Source of the DNA: Mytilus californianus | Lineage: Eukaryota; Mollusca; Bivalvia; Mytilida; Mytilidae | DNA: 64,000 nt | Direction of reading: 5' to 3' | NCBI RefSeq assembly: GCF_021869535.1 | Contig: NW_026262701.1 | Span: forward strand, 7,827,501-7,891,500 | In this document: positions 1-13,250 of the stretch, in pieces | Position numbering within the stretch: the stretch's first letter is position 1 | Layout: each line of letters opens with the position of its first letter | The notes under the pieces: model-generated | Told to the model about the DNA's origin: nothing | The model's input: the letters and a program-made list of their open reading frames with translations, nothing else | Database searches by the model: none | Translations under genes and position numbers: made by a program

Positions 1-49
1 TCGGTTTTGACTAATCAAGTAAAAATACAGGAAATTATACAGTTTATGA

Positions 50-265
50 TGTGGAGCAAGATCTGCTTACTCCTTCCGGAGCATCTGAGATCACCCCGGT
101 TTTTGGTGGGGTTCTCGTTGCTCAGTCTTTGGTTTTCTATGTTGTGTTTTTAAAGGTTGTTTGTCTCTTTGTCGTTTTTCTTTATTTGCCATGACATTGT
201 CAGTTAGTTTATTTTCGATTTATGAGTTTGAATATCCCTTTGATATATTTCGCCTCTCTTATACA
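50..265 (+). repeat. retroelement 3'-tail repeat, fragment 1
   Basis: This is a fragment of an interspersed repeat that recurs in the window near 1730-1945 (inverted), 5966-6200, 35390-35745, 58130-58450 and 62945-63270. Diagnostic words are 'ggagcatctgagatcacc', 'ttggtggggttc' and 'gctcagtctttggttttc'. At 5.6-6.2 kb the same sequence directly follows the C-terminal codons of a reverse-transcriptase-type element, so it is probably the 3' tail of that element. It lies downstream of the gene A stop codon and encodes nothing. Confidence 0.7.
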
Positions 266-868
266 TAACAACAAATCTTTTCTTTGTAGACAACTATGTT
301 TATGTCGCATAAATTGATCAACTAATGGTGACCCTAAATTTTTTAAACCTTCTTTTTGGTGGAAGTGGGGGGAATCAACATTAATTTAACTGCAGTTAAA
401 TGAATATTTTGACAGGTCACTTCTGAGTTTAAAGATTCTAGTATGCAGACTATATGTTCTGTTTAATTTTATTTTTTGTTCAATAAACAAGTGGACAAAG
501 CTATCTATTCATTCATAAACGTTTGCTTTCTTTATTTGATTCTAAAAAAATGAACAGCATGCATAAACAAAAACAAAATTCAATACTTGTAAACAGAGAC
601 GGCAGAAAGTAATGAAGACAAAAAATAATTTGATTGCTGAAAACATGTTTATGCATATTATGAATACAAAATGATAGTTCTAATAAAGATAATATTTACA
701 TGTACATTTTAATTTTGATTTCTATAAATGATGCATTATTGTATAGCTGTAATATCTATTTGGACAAGTACAGTGTTGAGAGGATGAATAGTGTTTATAC
801 GTTACAGAAAAATATTGACAGTTGTTGTTGTAATATTAAAACAAATGATCCATAAACAATGAAATGAC
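266..868. other. AT-rich 3' flank of gene A
   Basis: This is the downstream flank of gene A on the minus strand. I see no coding exon in it. Minus-strand AATAAA words (TTTATT on the plus strand) occur near 468 and 532 and could be poly(A) signals, but nothing in the sequence ranks them. Confidence 0.4.
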
Positions 869-3800
869 TTAAAATTTGTTTCCTGCTACAGCCAACATCC
901 ATTTGGGAATGTAAACAAAACCTGGAACAACACTGGCAAGCCGTCTTGTACTTGGACTCAGTTTTAAAATGGACTTTACCTGTCTGATGTTTTGAGGATC
1001 TTTTCCTAAAATGATATGGAAAACAATTGGTATATATAGGATAAGCTAACTTACTTATACATCATCTTTTACAACAATTCAGCCAATTCATCACTGTTTT
1101 AAACGGTTCCTTTAATACTCAAACGGAATTTAACATTGTAAGCAAAGCAATCATCAGCTAGGCGTTGCAGTTAAGTTCTTTAATTCTAGGGGAAACTCAA
1201 ATCGTACTGATACAAACAAAATAAAAATATACACAATGTCGTTATAGATACTGAAGTATCTTTGAAAGCGTTATTAATTCCACTCACTGACTTAGTGGGT
1301 TACGTGCAGTTATTGATTTTGAATATCTATATCTTTTTGTTAGATCATATTTTGGGCAAAATATGACTAAGTCAATAATTTAAAGAAAACCCTTTGATAT
1401 AAAATAAGAGCAGGATACAAAATGAAATTCAGTAGCAAGCTTAAGTGGAAATGCAGAAACAAAGACGGACAAATTAATGAATGGAGGAACATCAAAATTA
1501 TGTAATGCCCTAGGTTAGTTAGATTCAAAAGGAGACTGTAAATAAAAAAAAATCCCTCCAAATTTCGCTTGCATTAGACGATGCCATTAACTATTTTTAG
1601 TTTTATTTATTTTTATTTCGCACGGACTGGAAATAAAGTTTTTTAATTAATTCTCAAGAGCAAAGCTGAAATTGATTGAAAAAGGATGAATGCATATCTG
1701 TTTTAAGTGGCAATTTTTGACAACAAAAAGTTTGAGAAGAGAGTCGGAAATACCAAAGGGACATTGAAACTCAAAAGTCGAAAACAATCTGACAACGCCA
1801 TGACAAAAAACATGAAAGCGACGAAACGACAAACAACAGTTTACAAAACACAATTTAGAAAACTAAAAACAGAGCAACACGAGCCCCAACATCGGGAGTG
1901 ATCTCAGGTGCTCCGGAAGGGTAAGTAGATCATGCTACATGACCACATGTAAATGTGATATTGACTGAAAATTTTCTTTGTTCCAGACCAAGTCTCTCTG
2001 TCGAAATGCTTAACATGCAAACGGTCAGGGTAATAGTCCAGATGTGTCATTTTCTATTACTCTTACCTATTGTGGTACCAGTATGCTTAACGAAGAAACA
2101 GCAAATTTCAATTCAAAAGTCAATGGTTTTACACAGACGGTGATTAAAAACAAGACCTTCTACAGCTAAACCGAGCATGATATCACGATATGACCGAGGG
2201 GGGCACATATATATTGTATCTACCGTCAATGTCTTTAAATCCATATTCTTTTCCAAGGTCTGCAGTTGTTAAAATTCTGCCAGATTTTTTCATTATATTT
2301 GGATCTGAAATGAACAAAGAATTTTATTGAAATTATTTTTCCTGATTTTACAAAGTTACCTCATGTAAATGAAAATGATATGATATTTGATTTATTGATA
2401 TTGTTTTTTATGCTATTTTTATTTCATTGTGTAGTTTTTATTATTTATTAAATTATACTCTGCCATACGCTTTCCAAAAATAAAGACTTTTTGTGACTAT
2501 TTATCAATTCACACCCCAAATCAAGAAAAAGATAAGTTTTACGCTTAAAATAAGGATTAACTGGGAAAGTTGATTCAGACAATCAACTGCAAAATTCAGA
2601 TCAAGGGGAAAAATTAAATTTTCTTTGCACAAAGAATTTAAATAAACAAAATTTTAATTTTGATTATAGTATGATATAGAATTACGGCCCTCTGAGGATG
2701 GGGGTATCCAAAATAGTAAATCCTGCTAAGTGTCATTTCCCCAACGGCTTAAGGCCGAGGGGGAATAACCCTAAGCATGGTTGATAATTTTGGATATCTC
2801 CCAACTCATATGGCCGTAACTGTTTTATTAAACCAAACAAATATTGACCTCACCGACGGTGAATAATAGGATTATTCACTGGACAGTACAATTTGGCCTC
2901 AACGGCGGTGAATAATATGGTTATTCAAAGGATGGTACAATTGTCGAGGCTATTCACCGGCCCTGTCGATTTGGACGAAATTTCCGAATTAATTCAACCA
3001 CGTGATCTTTTATTAACCAATAAATTTATTCACTTATACTGTGAGGTATAATAGCCAATAATAATTTCTCCAAGTCGACTATAGGCTCCAGTGTTATTTT
3101 ATAATTTCTTTCGTTTTTGACGAAGATTATATCTAATGGTAAGATGTGGACGACACATCACTTCCAATCAGGACGTTGCCCAACTGCAAAGAAACACAAA
3201 AGCTACATAATACTGTTTTCATTTATGATAGTAATTTAGTAACAGTTAAAACATGGATACAATTTTAGAGAAGTGCCTGATGTATCCACAAGGCTTCACG
3301 CACTAGTATTTAAATTCTTTATGCCTCAAATGTTTTTCTAATTTCTGTTTTAGTATAAGCTCATTAGTTTTTTTTTAAAAAGTAGACGTGTTGTGATAAT
3401 TAACTAGGATAATATAATGAATTTAAATTTTCGAATCCTGTGGACAGTTGAAGGTACATTGTGTATTACAGGCGGAAACCCGGTTGAAATTAAACAAAGG
3501 AAATGGAACTCTTTGTTAGAGAAGGCAAAAAAGGCCAAGTTGGTAAATTTGAATTGTTTACATCTGTTTCTATGGGCTTTAAAAGTTAAATGATGCGCCT
3601 AATTTAGGATTTTATGCGTCTTGTGTATGTGTTTGTACTTAAATTATAGTATGGATCTTCGAGATATTTGTAAACTTTTTAAATTATAGACTAATTTTCA
3701 CAAAAAAGTCGATTGTGGTAGGTGCAAATACATGTGGAACTTTTTTGTGCATAAGCATAAATTCCGCCGAAAAAAATTCCAAAGAAAGATAATAGATTGA

Positions 3801-6800
3801 TCTTTTTAAAGCATTAATTTGCATCTATGTCCCCGGTGACAGTTTTTTGGGAAAAAATCCCCAAAATGGGCAATAATTTCATCGAAAAGAGAACGTCGAG
3901 TACACCTTTTTATGTTCAGGCGTGTTTGAGTTGACTATTCTGTCTTGAAAACGTATAAAAGAAAAATATTTGAAACATCATCTCGCTTCAGATTCTATTA
4001 TTTTTATATATTTAGGCTCTAGGTTGATATAATAACATTCAAAATTTACAGTACTAAAAAATGAAATATGGGTCAAGTGATACCTTTCTAATGAGTCATA
4101 ACAATAGAGTAGGTGTCGTCGAATAACACATTTTTACCAAAAGTACTGACGAAAGACTTTTCAAGTGGATCTTAAAATGCATAACTTAAAAAAAAACTTC
4201 CGTTTTTTTGTGTTTGTTATCAAGGGTAATTATTCTTCAGCCTCTGAAAATGTTTAGTCGGCCCTTCCACGAAATATTTAATTAGAATTTTTTTTAATAT
4301 TTTTGATCTTTCGAAAATTCCCCCTGACAACCGGTCAGACAATAGTTTTAAGTTGACCAAATGCCTAAAAGTACATTAAATGATGCTCAGTAGTTAGTAG
4401 CGATACATTTGTCTTTTAAAATATAACTGGCATATAAGGATCGTAATGATACTATGTGGATAAATTTATCGGTTTTCAAGAGCTAAATTGACAGCGCGTC
4501 ATCACTACAATGGCTTCCATTTTTACGATTATAAAAATTAGGTGGCGTAATGGGGAGATAATTTTGACGAAGTAGAATCCTGACTGTTATAAGTACTACG
4601 GGTGATAATTTTAATAAAGCAACAAGATCGTATACCTGTTGCTAAGGCCACAATTGCTTTGCCTGCAAATTCAGTGCTCTCTGCTTTTTCGACCACGGCA
4701 CCCGTATCAATTTTTGGCATCTAAAAAGAGATGATTCAATTTGTTATTTATGCTCACTATTTACTTTTCTACTTAATCTGATTTTTTTTGTTGGTCTACT
4801 ATCTGAAAAGAGATTCTAATCAATGTATGGTTTTTATTGAAACCTTTTAAAAAAATAATTGGAAAATGAATAAAATAGATGTGGACTATACATTAATTAG
4901 ACAGCAAACCAACGATAAACACATTAAAAATCTATCGATAAACAAACGATCTTTAGCAAAAGACGAGTGTTTGTACAATGTGGCATGCTCTAAACCGTCC
5001 GAGTTTAGAAAAGTTGAAAATAAATTAACAGAGGTTGTTAAAGATCTAATACATATAAAATACACGCAAGAACAAAAAAAAAAAACCCTTATGTTCTAAC
5101 CAAAAGTAACCACAGACAAGGTTCTTGATTAGGGATATAGACACATGAACAAGTAAAGGGGCTAAAATAGTTTTTTTTTGCCTGCAACCGTTTGAGAACA
5201 AACAATACGGTAAAAATCAGACTAGAAAAAAAAACCAATAAACAACAGGAACACTACTTTATGTACAACAATACTAAACAATATCGAATCAGACTAAGAT
5301 GGCTTGCCGTTATTAAAATCAAGCTCAAAGTTCTTAAAAGAGATGCTTAAGATCCCAAGTCAAAGACAAACTGACAACGTCATGGCCAAAAACGAAAAAC
5401 GAAGAAAAGATAAGTAAAAGTCTACAAAATAAAGCATGGAAAAATATAGTCTAAACAAACCTGCCGATACAGATAATATGAAATTAAGTCGGCCTCATAT
5501 CTTGACTTAATATGGGGCCAGCTGAAGCCCGCCTCCGGGTGCGGGATTTTCTCGCTGTGTTGAAGACCCATTTGTGGCCTTGTGCTGTTTTCTGCTCTTT
5601 GGTCGGGTTGTGTCTTTGACACATTCCCCATTTCCGTTCTCAATTTTATTACATCCAGAAATTGACAATGATGGTCGGTTGAAATCAAAACTTTATGCCA
5701 AAAGAGATGATTTCAGCTTCCCAATTGTGAACTTCTCATTTCTATGTAGCAACATTCCAGTAGCACCTGCATACGGAGTATATATCTCCCAGTTGATGCG
5801 ATATTCCAGGGCTTGTATTTCCTATCATGATTTCCTTGATAGAGGGTTGCTGCTCACAAGGAAGCTGTTAAACCAAATGTTCCAAGTGGCGAAGTTGAAA
5901 TCGTCCCTTCGTAAATTTTACGGTCCAATTGTCGTAACTACAATCCCGTCCCCTTTTTTGTACTAGCACGAGCAACACGACGGGTGCCACATGTGGAGCA
6001 GGATCTGCGCACCCTTCTGGAGCACCTGAGATCACCCCCAGTTTTTTGGTGGGGTTCGTGTTGCTCAGTCTTTGGTTTTCTATGTTGTGTGTCGTGTACT
6101 GTTGTTTGTTTGTCTATTTCATTTAAGCCATGGCGTTGTCAGTTTATTTTCGACTTGTGAGCTTGAATGTCCCTTTGGTATCCTTAGTCTCTCCTTTACT
6201 AATACAAACCAGTGAACCTGACATTAAGGATTCTACCAAAAGTAGATCTTTTCCTCGATATTGGCACAGATTGACTTCAAACATAAATCTATGACAAATT
6301 GATGATTTCAACCATCCAATTGTAGATAATTTGGTTTATGACAGAAAAAATCTATCATTTGAAAAAGACAAATTAAGATAACAAACGAAAACTGAGGGAA
6401 TCGTAAGAACTTAAAAACGAGAGCGACCAGGTGAGTCTACAGAGACAGCGTCTACTGTTATACGTGTATCAGCCGCCATGCGAATTCACACTCATCCAAA
6501 ACGTCACAATCGGGAATTTGACACAGTCGGTTAAAGAACAGATCAGATGACTAGACTATACTAGCATCTAAAAATTCAGGACTGCGAAATTTAGTTATTA
6601 TAAATTAGTTAGTTGAGAAACCGACATATCGTAAATGTCAACCAATTTGTAATAATAACCGTAAAACTTATGCAGTGTCAATTTCAGTCGTTCTTCCTCA
6701 TAACTCTGTTGGAGCAGTTTTTGTGTAAGGAGCACACCCTAATTCCGTACGTATAATGTGAACATGCCGAGCGTAACGTATTAACTGAGATATGTAAACA

Positions 6801-9800
6801 CCATACGATGGTATGTGACTGCTGAGAAATAGGAAGTATCCGTATTTTCATGAGAGATTTTACTGTCATAAACCAAATTAACTAATAACAGTTGGAAGGT
6901 TGCAATCATCAATTTGTCACAGATTCATGCTGAACATCGGGTAAACTATTATTGCCATAAATTAACCTATACGAATTATGTTCTTACATCTTCGGGTACC
7001 GCTTTATCAAATTTTTTTATGACGTCTGTCTCAATCATATTTTCCATATGTTCTGTCCGTACAAGACCAGGCCATAAACTGACAAACGATACGTTCATTT
7101 TCTTAAGTTCAACAGCACAATCTGCAGCCATTCTATCCATCTGAAAAGTAATTTTTACATTGGCTACAAGAATTCAAACCCTTATTATACACGTATCATT
7201 GAACTGCTGAAACCCCCTTTCCCCGGTCAAAAAATTAACAACATAGACCTCAAATTAAACAATATAGCACATAATTTAGAGAATTAATCACAAAAAACAT
7301 TCAAATAATGAAAATTAAAACAAGGAAATGAGAACTCCCATAAGCAACGAGCTCATGTCAGATTCTACCGTTCTTTAACTTCTTTATAATTTATGGTGCA
7401 TGCACTTAATTACATGTGGAACACTATTGCAACATTGTTTTTAAATTTTGTTTTCTAAATTTCCTATTGTTTATGATACTTTTCCGAGGTCGCTAGTTCA
7501 AACAGTGAATTTCACCTTTTTAGTATGGATGAGGGTAATCTGTAGAATCAAGATTACATCAAAAGAATAAAAAGACTGCAAATTATAATAAGACAGCAAT
7601 TACTCACGGCCTCTTTGCCAACACCATATGGTACATTAAACAAATACCGAAGCCCTCCTATGGATGATATGTTGACGATGAGACCAGACTTTCTTACTGT
7701 CATCAATTTTGCTGCATGAACCGAACATAAATAGTTATTCCTACGAAAAGATGTCTATTTTCAGTCATGTATCTAAAATCAATTATGTTTACAAATAAGG
7801 TTTTCAAAACATTAATTGAAACTAACGAGAAAACAAAATGCTACTTTTTAATAAATTAACAACGCATGTGTCATTTTGATTCTTTGTTGTAATGTTTCTA
7901 CTATTAAATGGGCATATAATCTCTAGTTAAATTAATGAAAACATACATGAGGATATGAAAATAAATTGCGAGCGTCCAAAGCATTTTTCTGTATTTAGCG
8001 CCATTCAATTACAATACCATCTAGTTCTATCCATAGGTACATGCAGAATACGTAATATTATGTACTTACCTTAGACCAACATTATTGACGGTATCCCACA
8101 TTGAGATAGGTTGTTCCCAAAATGGTATTCCTACATTCTCCGCTATAGCCTATGTGTAAAAAATTAACAATATAATTGTACGCAGATTCTTGAAATTTCT
8201 CTTTTTAAAACAAGCTGCCAATCAATAACACTGAATGTGAGGTAATGTCAATGAGACGCAACCAAACAATACAACACAATATATAGGTCAGCGTCTGTCT
8301 TAACAAGTGTCCTTTATATGATGTCAAACTCTTAAACGCCCTAAATATTGAACACAAAGCAAAAGAGAATACAAAAGATCTATCATCAACACCAAATTCC
8401 TAAAAGAACGACATTGGCTAAGTTCTAGACTTGGAACAGGTATATTTTTGTAAAAAACGTGACGAAGACAACACACAATGACAATAAGTACAATAATATA
8501 TCCATTCCGTTTTAATCAAGGGCGTTTATTTCATGACTTATTACACAATATACTTTCTTCTATTCAGAAGAAAACACCTTACTTAAATTACGCGATAATT
8601 ACGACAAAAACAAGATCAAAGTACTGTGCAGAATTTCAATACAGCTAAGAAGCATATTCAGTCTAACATCAGTGTTACTAAGTTAGCTATTTTTTAAATC
8701 TGTTAAAATTACCTTGACAGCAGCGTATGCATTGTTGACGAGAAGATCTAGGCAACCATCTTGTTCCTTTGAAACCCGACCGAACAACTCTTCGATATCA
8801 CTGTCTTTGGTGTGATCACACTGCACTGGAATACATTTTCCTCCTCTCTTCTCAATCTAAAAGTTTGTTCATTTTAAAGAAACAAATAAAAATGCTTAGA
8901 TTAGATAAGTCAGTATTATGTATTTCTAAAGAAAGAAGGCTTTGATTCAATTAAATTTCCCAGTAGTTTCTATTTAAGGTCCGCACTTATTAAAATAACG
9001 TTTACCATTCTTGATGCATTCGATGTTCATTACTATCTATCATTATGATTCAAAGACAAAGTTAAGAAAACAAACGATAATAAACTTATTAGGAACTATA
9101 CAACGAAATGTGTCTTAAGGGTCTAGCTAAATACTTCTAAGGATAATTGTGTAGATAGACCTGAAGGATTGAACATTTGCTTGACATAATATTTTGTTGG
9201 AACTTGAATTACCTCCTCTGCTGTTTCTGTTAATGAACCTCCAACAGGATCATCTTTTGGTGAAGTTAGTGTTCTACCTATTAAGTGATACAAAACACAC
9301 TTATAAAGAGAATGTTTTAATATAATACTAATTCATAAAAAAACAGTCATCAAGTCAATCAAAACACACTCTAAAACAACCATGTGCCCTGAAAATTAAA
9401 AAAAATGACTATATGTTTGAGTCTCGTGTTGGATGTTATTTAAAAACATTTCATGTTTTAGTCACATGCGATTTCTCTAGAATTTCTTTTTACAGTGGCA
9501 GTGTTTTGTGGCTATATTTTTGAATAGTACTATAAGACGTTTTCTATGCCAATTCTGATCATAACTGAATATCGTGAAATATGTTATCTTTGTATTTTTT
9601 TTTAAACGACAAACTAAGCGAAAAATAAGTCATAAATATTTATGGCAATTATAATTATTTTGTTTAATAGTAATATTTTATTGGCGAAATTAATTCTTTT
9701 ATGTTGAGCATCAAGTAATTATGTTTTGACTGCTTTCATAAACACAAATCTATCTACAGTTGCATCTTTATTCAGACGTCATGCGAACTTGTTATATACA

Positions 9801-10670
9801 CAATAGCTCCAGCGTGACCAAGCTGTAATGATATACCTTTAGCGATACCTCATATCGCTCCTGTCACAGTACATTGAACTAACCTGTTATGTATATAGTA
9901 GCATCAGTTTGTCATAGCTGTAATGCTATACATTAACCGAAACCTCTTACCGCTCCTGTCACAATAGATTGTACTCACCTGTTATGTATACTGTAGCACC
10001 AGTTCGTCCTAGCTGTAATGCTATACATTAACCGACACCAGTTATCGCTCCTGTCACAGTACATTGAACTCACCTTCTCAGTATACAGTAGCACCAGTTT
10101 GTCCTAGCTGTAATGCTATACATTAACCGACACATCTTATCGCTCCTGTCACAATAGATTGTACTCACCTGTCACGTGTACTGTAGAACCAGCTTGTCCT
10201 AGCTGTAATGCTATTCCTTTACCGATACCTCCTATCGCTGATGTCACAAAACATTGTACTCACCTGTTATGTATACAGTAGCACCAGCGTGTCCTACCTG
10301 TAATGCTATACCTTTATCGATACCTCTTGTCGCTCCTGTCACAATATGTTGAACTCACCTCCCATGTATACAGTAGCACCAGCTTGTCTTAGCTGAAATG
10401 CTTTACCTTTATCGATACCTCTTGTCGCTGCTCCTGTCAAAATATATTGTACTCACCTGTTATGTATACAGTAGTACCAGCTTGTCCTAGCTGTAATGCT
10501 ATACCGTTACCAATACCTATTGTCGCTCCTGTCACAATACATCATACATTGCACTCACCTGTTATGTAGACTGTTGCACCAGCTTGTCCTAGCTGTAATG
10601 CTATACCTTTACCGATACCTCTTGTCGCTCCTGTAACAATACATACTTTTCCAGACATAGGTCTAGCCAT
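869..10670 (-). CDS. DHRS1-like: gene A: DHRS1-like short-chain dehydrogenase/reductase, 9 exons, 329 aa
   Basis: Predicted NAD(P)H-dependent oxidoreductase of the classical SDR family, closest in layout to animal DHRS1 (human protein 313 aa, a membrane-associated reductase reported to act on steroids and other carbonyls). Coding exons from the 5' end: 10559-10670, 9213-9277, 8713-8856, 8070-8149, 7608-7740, 6988-7140, 4636-4720, 2224-2304, 869-1005. They total 990 nt and are open throughout, and every junction is GT-AG. Visible motifs are TGATRGIG (residues 13-20, cofactor loop), CDH near 72-74, NNAY at 100-103, the catalytic Asn region VNNVG, SS at 159-160, YGVGK at 172-176 (catalytic Tyr and Lys) and the PG motif at 202-203. 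The C-terminus ends PKWMLAVAGNKF, resembling the DHRS1 tail. The start is the upstream ATG (MARPMSGK). An acceptor-like TTTACAG lies 10 nt before it, which suggests a separate 5'UTR exon. Intron 1 holds the exon-1-derived array. The gene appears functional; the substrate is unknown. Confidence 0.92.
1730..1945 (-). repeat. retroelement 3'-tail repeat, inverted copy in intron 8 of gene A side
   Basis: This is the reverse complement of the tail repeat seen at 50-265 and 5966-6200. It contains 'gggacattgaaactc', 'ctgacaacgccatgac' and 'gatctcaggtgctccgg'. It sits between exons 9 and 8 of gene A. The 64-codon open frame across it is an accident of the repeat. Confidence 0.7.
2682..2828. repeat. 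imperfect inverted repeat, possible small foldback element
   Basis: The left end (gaattacggccctctgagg, then tatccaaaat) is mirrored imperfectly by the right end (attttggatatctc, then atatggccgtaac). The two arms are about 35 bp and enclose a short GC-richer core with 'cggcttaaggccg'. The next 250 bp repeat the word 'cggtgaataat' (2870-2910) in a paired arrangement. This could be a decayed MITE in intron 7 of gene A. No target-site duplication could be established. Confidence 0.4.
5513..6200 (+). pseudogene. 3' end of a decayed reverse-transcriptase element with tail
   Basis: 5513-5650 is a bivalve interspersed sequence (gggccagctgaagcccgcc) that recurs at 30731-30870. From about 5650 to 5965 the plus strand reads the C-terminal part of a retroelement protein, with motifs KRDDFSFPIVNF, PAYGVYISQLMRYSRAC and LLNQ. 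The same block is seen at 15160-15405. The tail repeat follows to about 6200. The upstream polymerase domain is missing, so this is a 5'-truncated copy, as expected for target-primed insertion. It lies in intron 6 of gene A. I cannot place the family with certainty; a Penelope-like or other non-LTR origin is possible. Confidence 0.7.
6201..6380 (+). repeat. further fragment of the same retroelement family
   Basis: The words 'gacaaattgatgatttcaaccatccaattg' (6293-6322) and the preceding lines resemble the C-terminal coding block of the element upstream, but there is no usable frame. I interpret it as a second, older fragment in intron 6 of gene A. Confidence 0.4.
9781..10558 (-). repeat. exon-1-derived tandem array A (about 8 units of ~95 bp)
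   Basis: Eight degenerate copies of the second part of gene A exon 1 lie head to tail in intron 1, directly downstream of the real exon 1. Each unit is a 72-nt segment encoding a version of ATRGIGKGIALQLGQAGATV plus YITG, then a GTGAGT- or GTTAGT-type donor, then about 23 nt ending in GTGACAG. Unit cores (agctgtaatg or a variant) recur near 9822, 9918, 10012, 10106, 10200, 10295, 10391 and 10490, with the true exon at 10591. The unit farthest from exon 1 (9781-9880) is the most diverged. Read-through from one unit into the next meets an in-frame TGA in the spacer. Confidence 0.9.
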
Positions 10671-10682
10671 TTTATTTATTCT
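10671..10682 (-). promoter_or_regulatory. candidate splice acceptor just upstream of gene A start codon
   Basis: On the minus strand CTCTTTACAG stands 10 nt before the ATG. The same arrangement occurs before exon 1d of gene C, and a TTTCCAG stands before gene B. This suggests that the ATG exon is internal and preceded by a 5'UTR exon farther upstream. Confidence 0.4.
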
Positions 10683-13250
10683 GTAAAGAGGTTAATTATG
10701 TATAAAATAACATTGATGGTTGCTGTCTGTCATAATTAATATTTTTGTTTATTGTGTTTATCATAAATCAAGCCGTTGTTCTTTTCTTTGGATTGATTCG
10801 CATTTTGTCATGCTTTTGGCCTTTTGTGGCTGACTATACTATCCCTCTTTCATTGTTCAGTACACGGGTCACACCAGAATTGATTTTAAATAAACACTTT
10901 TTTTTTCTTTTTTCTTGTCTTGATGGAGGCGGCCCATTTATAATTCTCTGTTTGTTCTGTGTTAAAATGAGAAGATGTGGCATGATTGTCAATGAGGCAA
11001 CTCTCCACCAGAGACGAAATAACGTAGAATTTAACAACTATAGGTCACCGTACTGCCTTCATCAATGAGCAAAACCCATACCGCATAGCAAGCTATAAAA
11101 GGCCCCAAAATGACAAATGTAAAACAATTCAAAAGAGAAAACTAACTTGTGGGAAATCTAGTGACTGGGAACAATAGAAAATTCACTCTTCTTATGAAAA
11201 AGTCGAAAACATCCATAATAAAACAATGCCGGTGACGATACTGATCAAAATTTATTCCTGAACAACAATCGTAGATTTTAAAGAAATTATTTGTTAAGAC
11301 TGTGTTATTATAAATATACATGCAAATACACGATATTTTATGTTCAGTATTTATTGAGATAATTGCATTAGAAGCTTGTGAAACTGAAATCTAAAAAATG
11401 TTTATCTTTCCTGCATATTGATAAAAAATTGAAAAAAATCATGTACATACAAAATCTAAAGATCTTTTTGGTCACCAATTTCGGAGTGATTCACAAAGTG
11501 TTTAGCATGTTACAATTTCCAAAATTTATACATATTTTTCACATCTAAGTTTTCGAATACACCGGTCTGCTCTTGTCACGTGACCATTAAATATAAAAAA
11601 ATATTGTCTTTTCGTGAATATAACAATTTAAAAGTCTGTCTGTGCAGGTTCAAAATTTAAAGATAAATATCTATATAAAATAGTTTAAGCGTTAAAAGAT
11701 TTTTACCATTATTTTTATACAATTTTTAGAAATTGTTTTAAAGGTCGTCTCAATTGCTGTACATCTATTTGCAGTCTTGTCCATCTATTCACATTCAATT
11801 TGCTTAGCAACTTAATTTCAAAGGTGTTAATCTTTGCTGCATATCAATCGATTCCTTTGGAAATTTTTCCCCTGAACTTCTCTGATCTAGCTGCATACAT
11901 ATACGGATAATTGGCAGGTTCAAGAGAGTTATACAGCCAGTAGAAAAATAAATTAGAGAGTACTCCAGGAATTCAGTCGCATAGCAACATTTTAAATCAA
12001 TTTTACACCAAGCTCATATGGCCTGCTGTACTCGTCGTTTGCTATTTAAGGAGGAAAATGATAACATTAAATTGAAATTTTGTTTTTATTTCAATTCATT
12101 TCTATTTTTACTATTTACCGGAACGCTTTCTCTTGAATTTATAATTGATAGGGTCCTTGCTAAAACGGGAAACACATTGAAAAGATAAAGTTTTCAGCGT
12201 GTACAGGGGAGGTAATATTTTGTCACTAAACTTCCCTCTGTAACGGCCTGATTTATGTACAAAATAATAAACGAAAAACAAATATAATATGATTTATGTT
12301 TAGTCATCAATTGTACATTTAGAGGTTCATTGCCAAGACATGTTATTGATGAATAAAAGTACATTCATAATTAATTGCCAGGATCTTATGGCATCCACTA
12401 TTTCATCTATGTACTATTATAAAAGAATATGGAATAACAAATGGACTAATCTCCGTTTTTTATTTATAAACAAAAATTATCCATATGTATTCGCCTGTCT
12501 AAAAAATCTGTTTAAAAATCATTTTAGGAGCAATTGGTGATTGTCTGTCATATTTTGGACTTGATAAAGGCTCTTTTATCAATGTAAGTGGTAGGTAAAA
12601 GCAGTGGGTTTGAACTACGGAATGGGGTTTGCTCATTGTTGAATACCGTATTGTGACCTATAGTCGCTAACAACTACGTCATTTGGCTTTAGTAGATATG
12701 TATCACATTAGCAATCATATCACATCTTCTTTTTTTTTTATATTTTTGGCGATCAAAACCTTCAACTTCCATAACATTTCATTTAAGTTCCAATTTATGT
12801 TCACATTTTAGGCCAAGGTAGAAATACAATTATGAAAAATGTAATTTACTGATAGACGTATAGATCATGGGATACAAAGATGATTTGGTCCTAAGGGACA
12901 AGGATATAGAAGAAGCAATCATCAATTTCTTGAAAATTTAAGCTTGTTTAAAGTGATCAACAGGGGAATTCTGAAAAGAAGCACATTTTGGTCACATATT
13001 GCCCTGCAATTTGGCGCTAAGATGACATTAACCGGACTACAAACTAAACAATTAGCTTGAACTTTGTACTTGTCGACAGGTTACTTATCGTATTCAATGG
13101 CTACTTTATATGGGTCGGATAACAGGTAAAGATTTTAAAAAATATTAGTGTAAACGAAAAGTTATTACTTTAATGCAAAAGCACTCACCTTGGCAACTTC
13201 TATTAGCAATCAAGTTCTTTATCTATGTGTCAATTAACTGAAATTTACTG
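10683..13250. other. upstream flank of gene A, built from interspersed repeats
   Basis: This stretch contains no gene that I recognise. 10740-11150 and 12590-12745 are pieces of a ubiquitous bivalve repeat, with words such as gatgtggcatgattg, 'gcaactctccacc' and 'ttgctcattgttgaatacc'. The whole stretch is paralogous, in the same order with shortening, to 47390-48660 upstream of gene C. It should include the promoter of gene A, but I see no clear TATA or initiator that I can defend. Confidence 0.6.

Noticed and set aside
5422..5688. 88-codon minus-strand frame
   Set aside because: It is antisense to the interspersed repeat and retroelement fragment at 5513-5965 and has no supporting signals.
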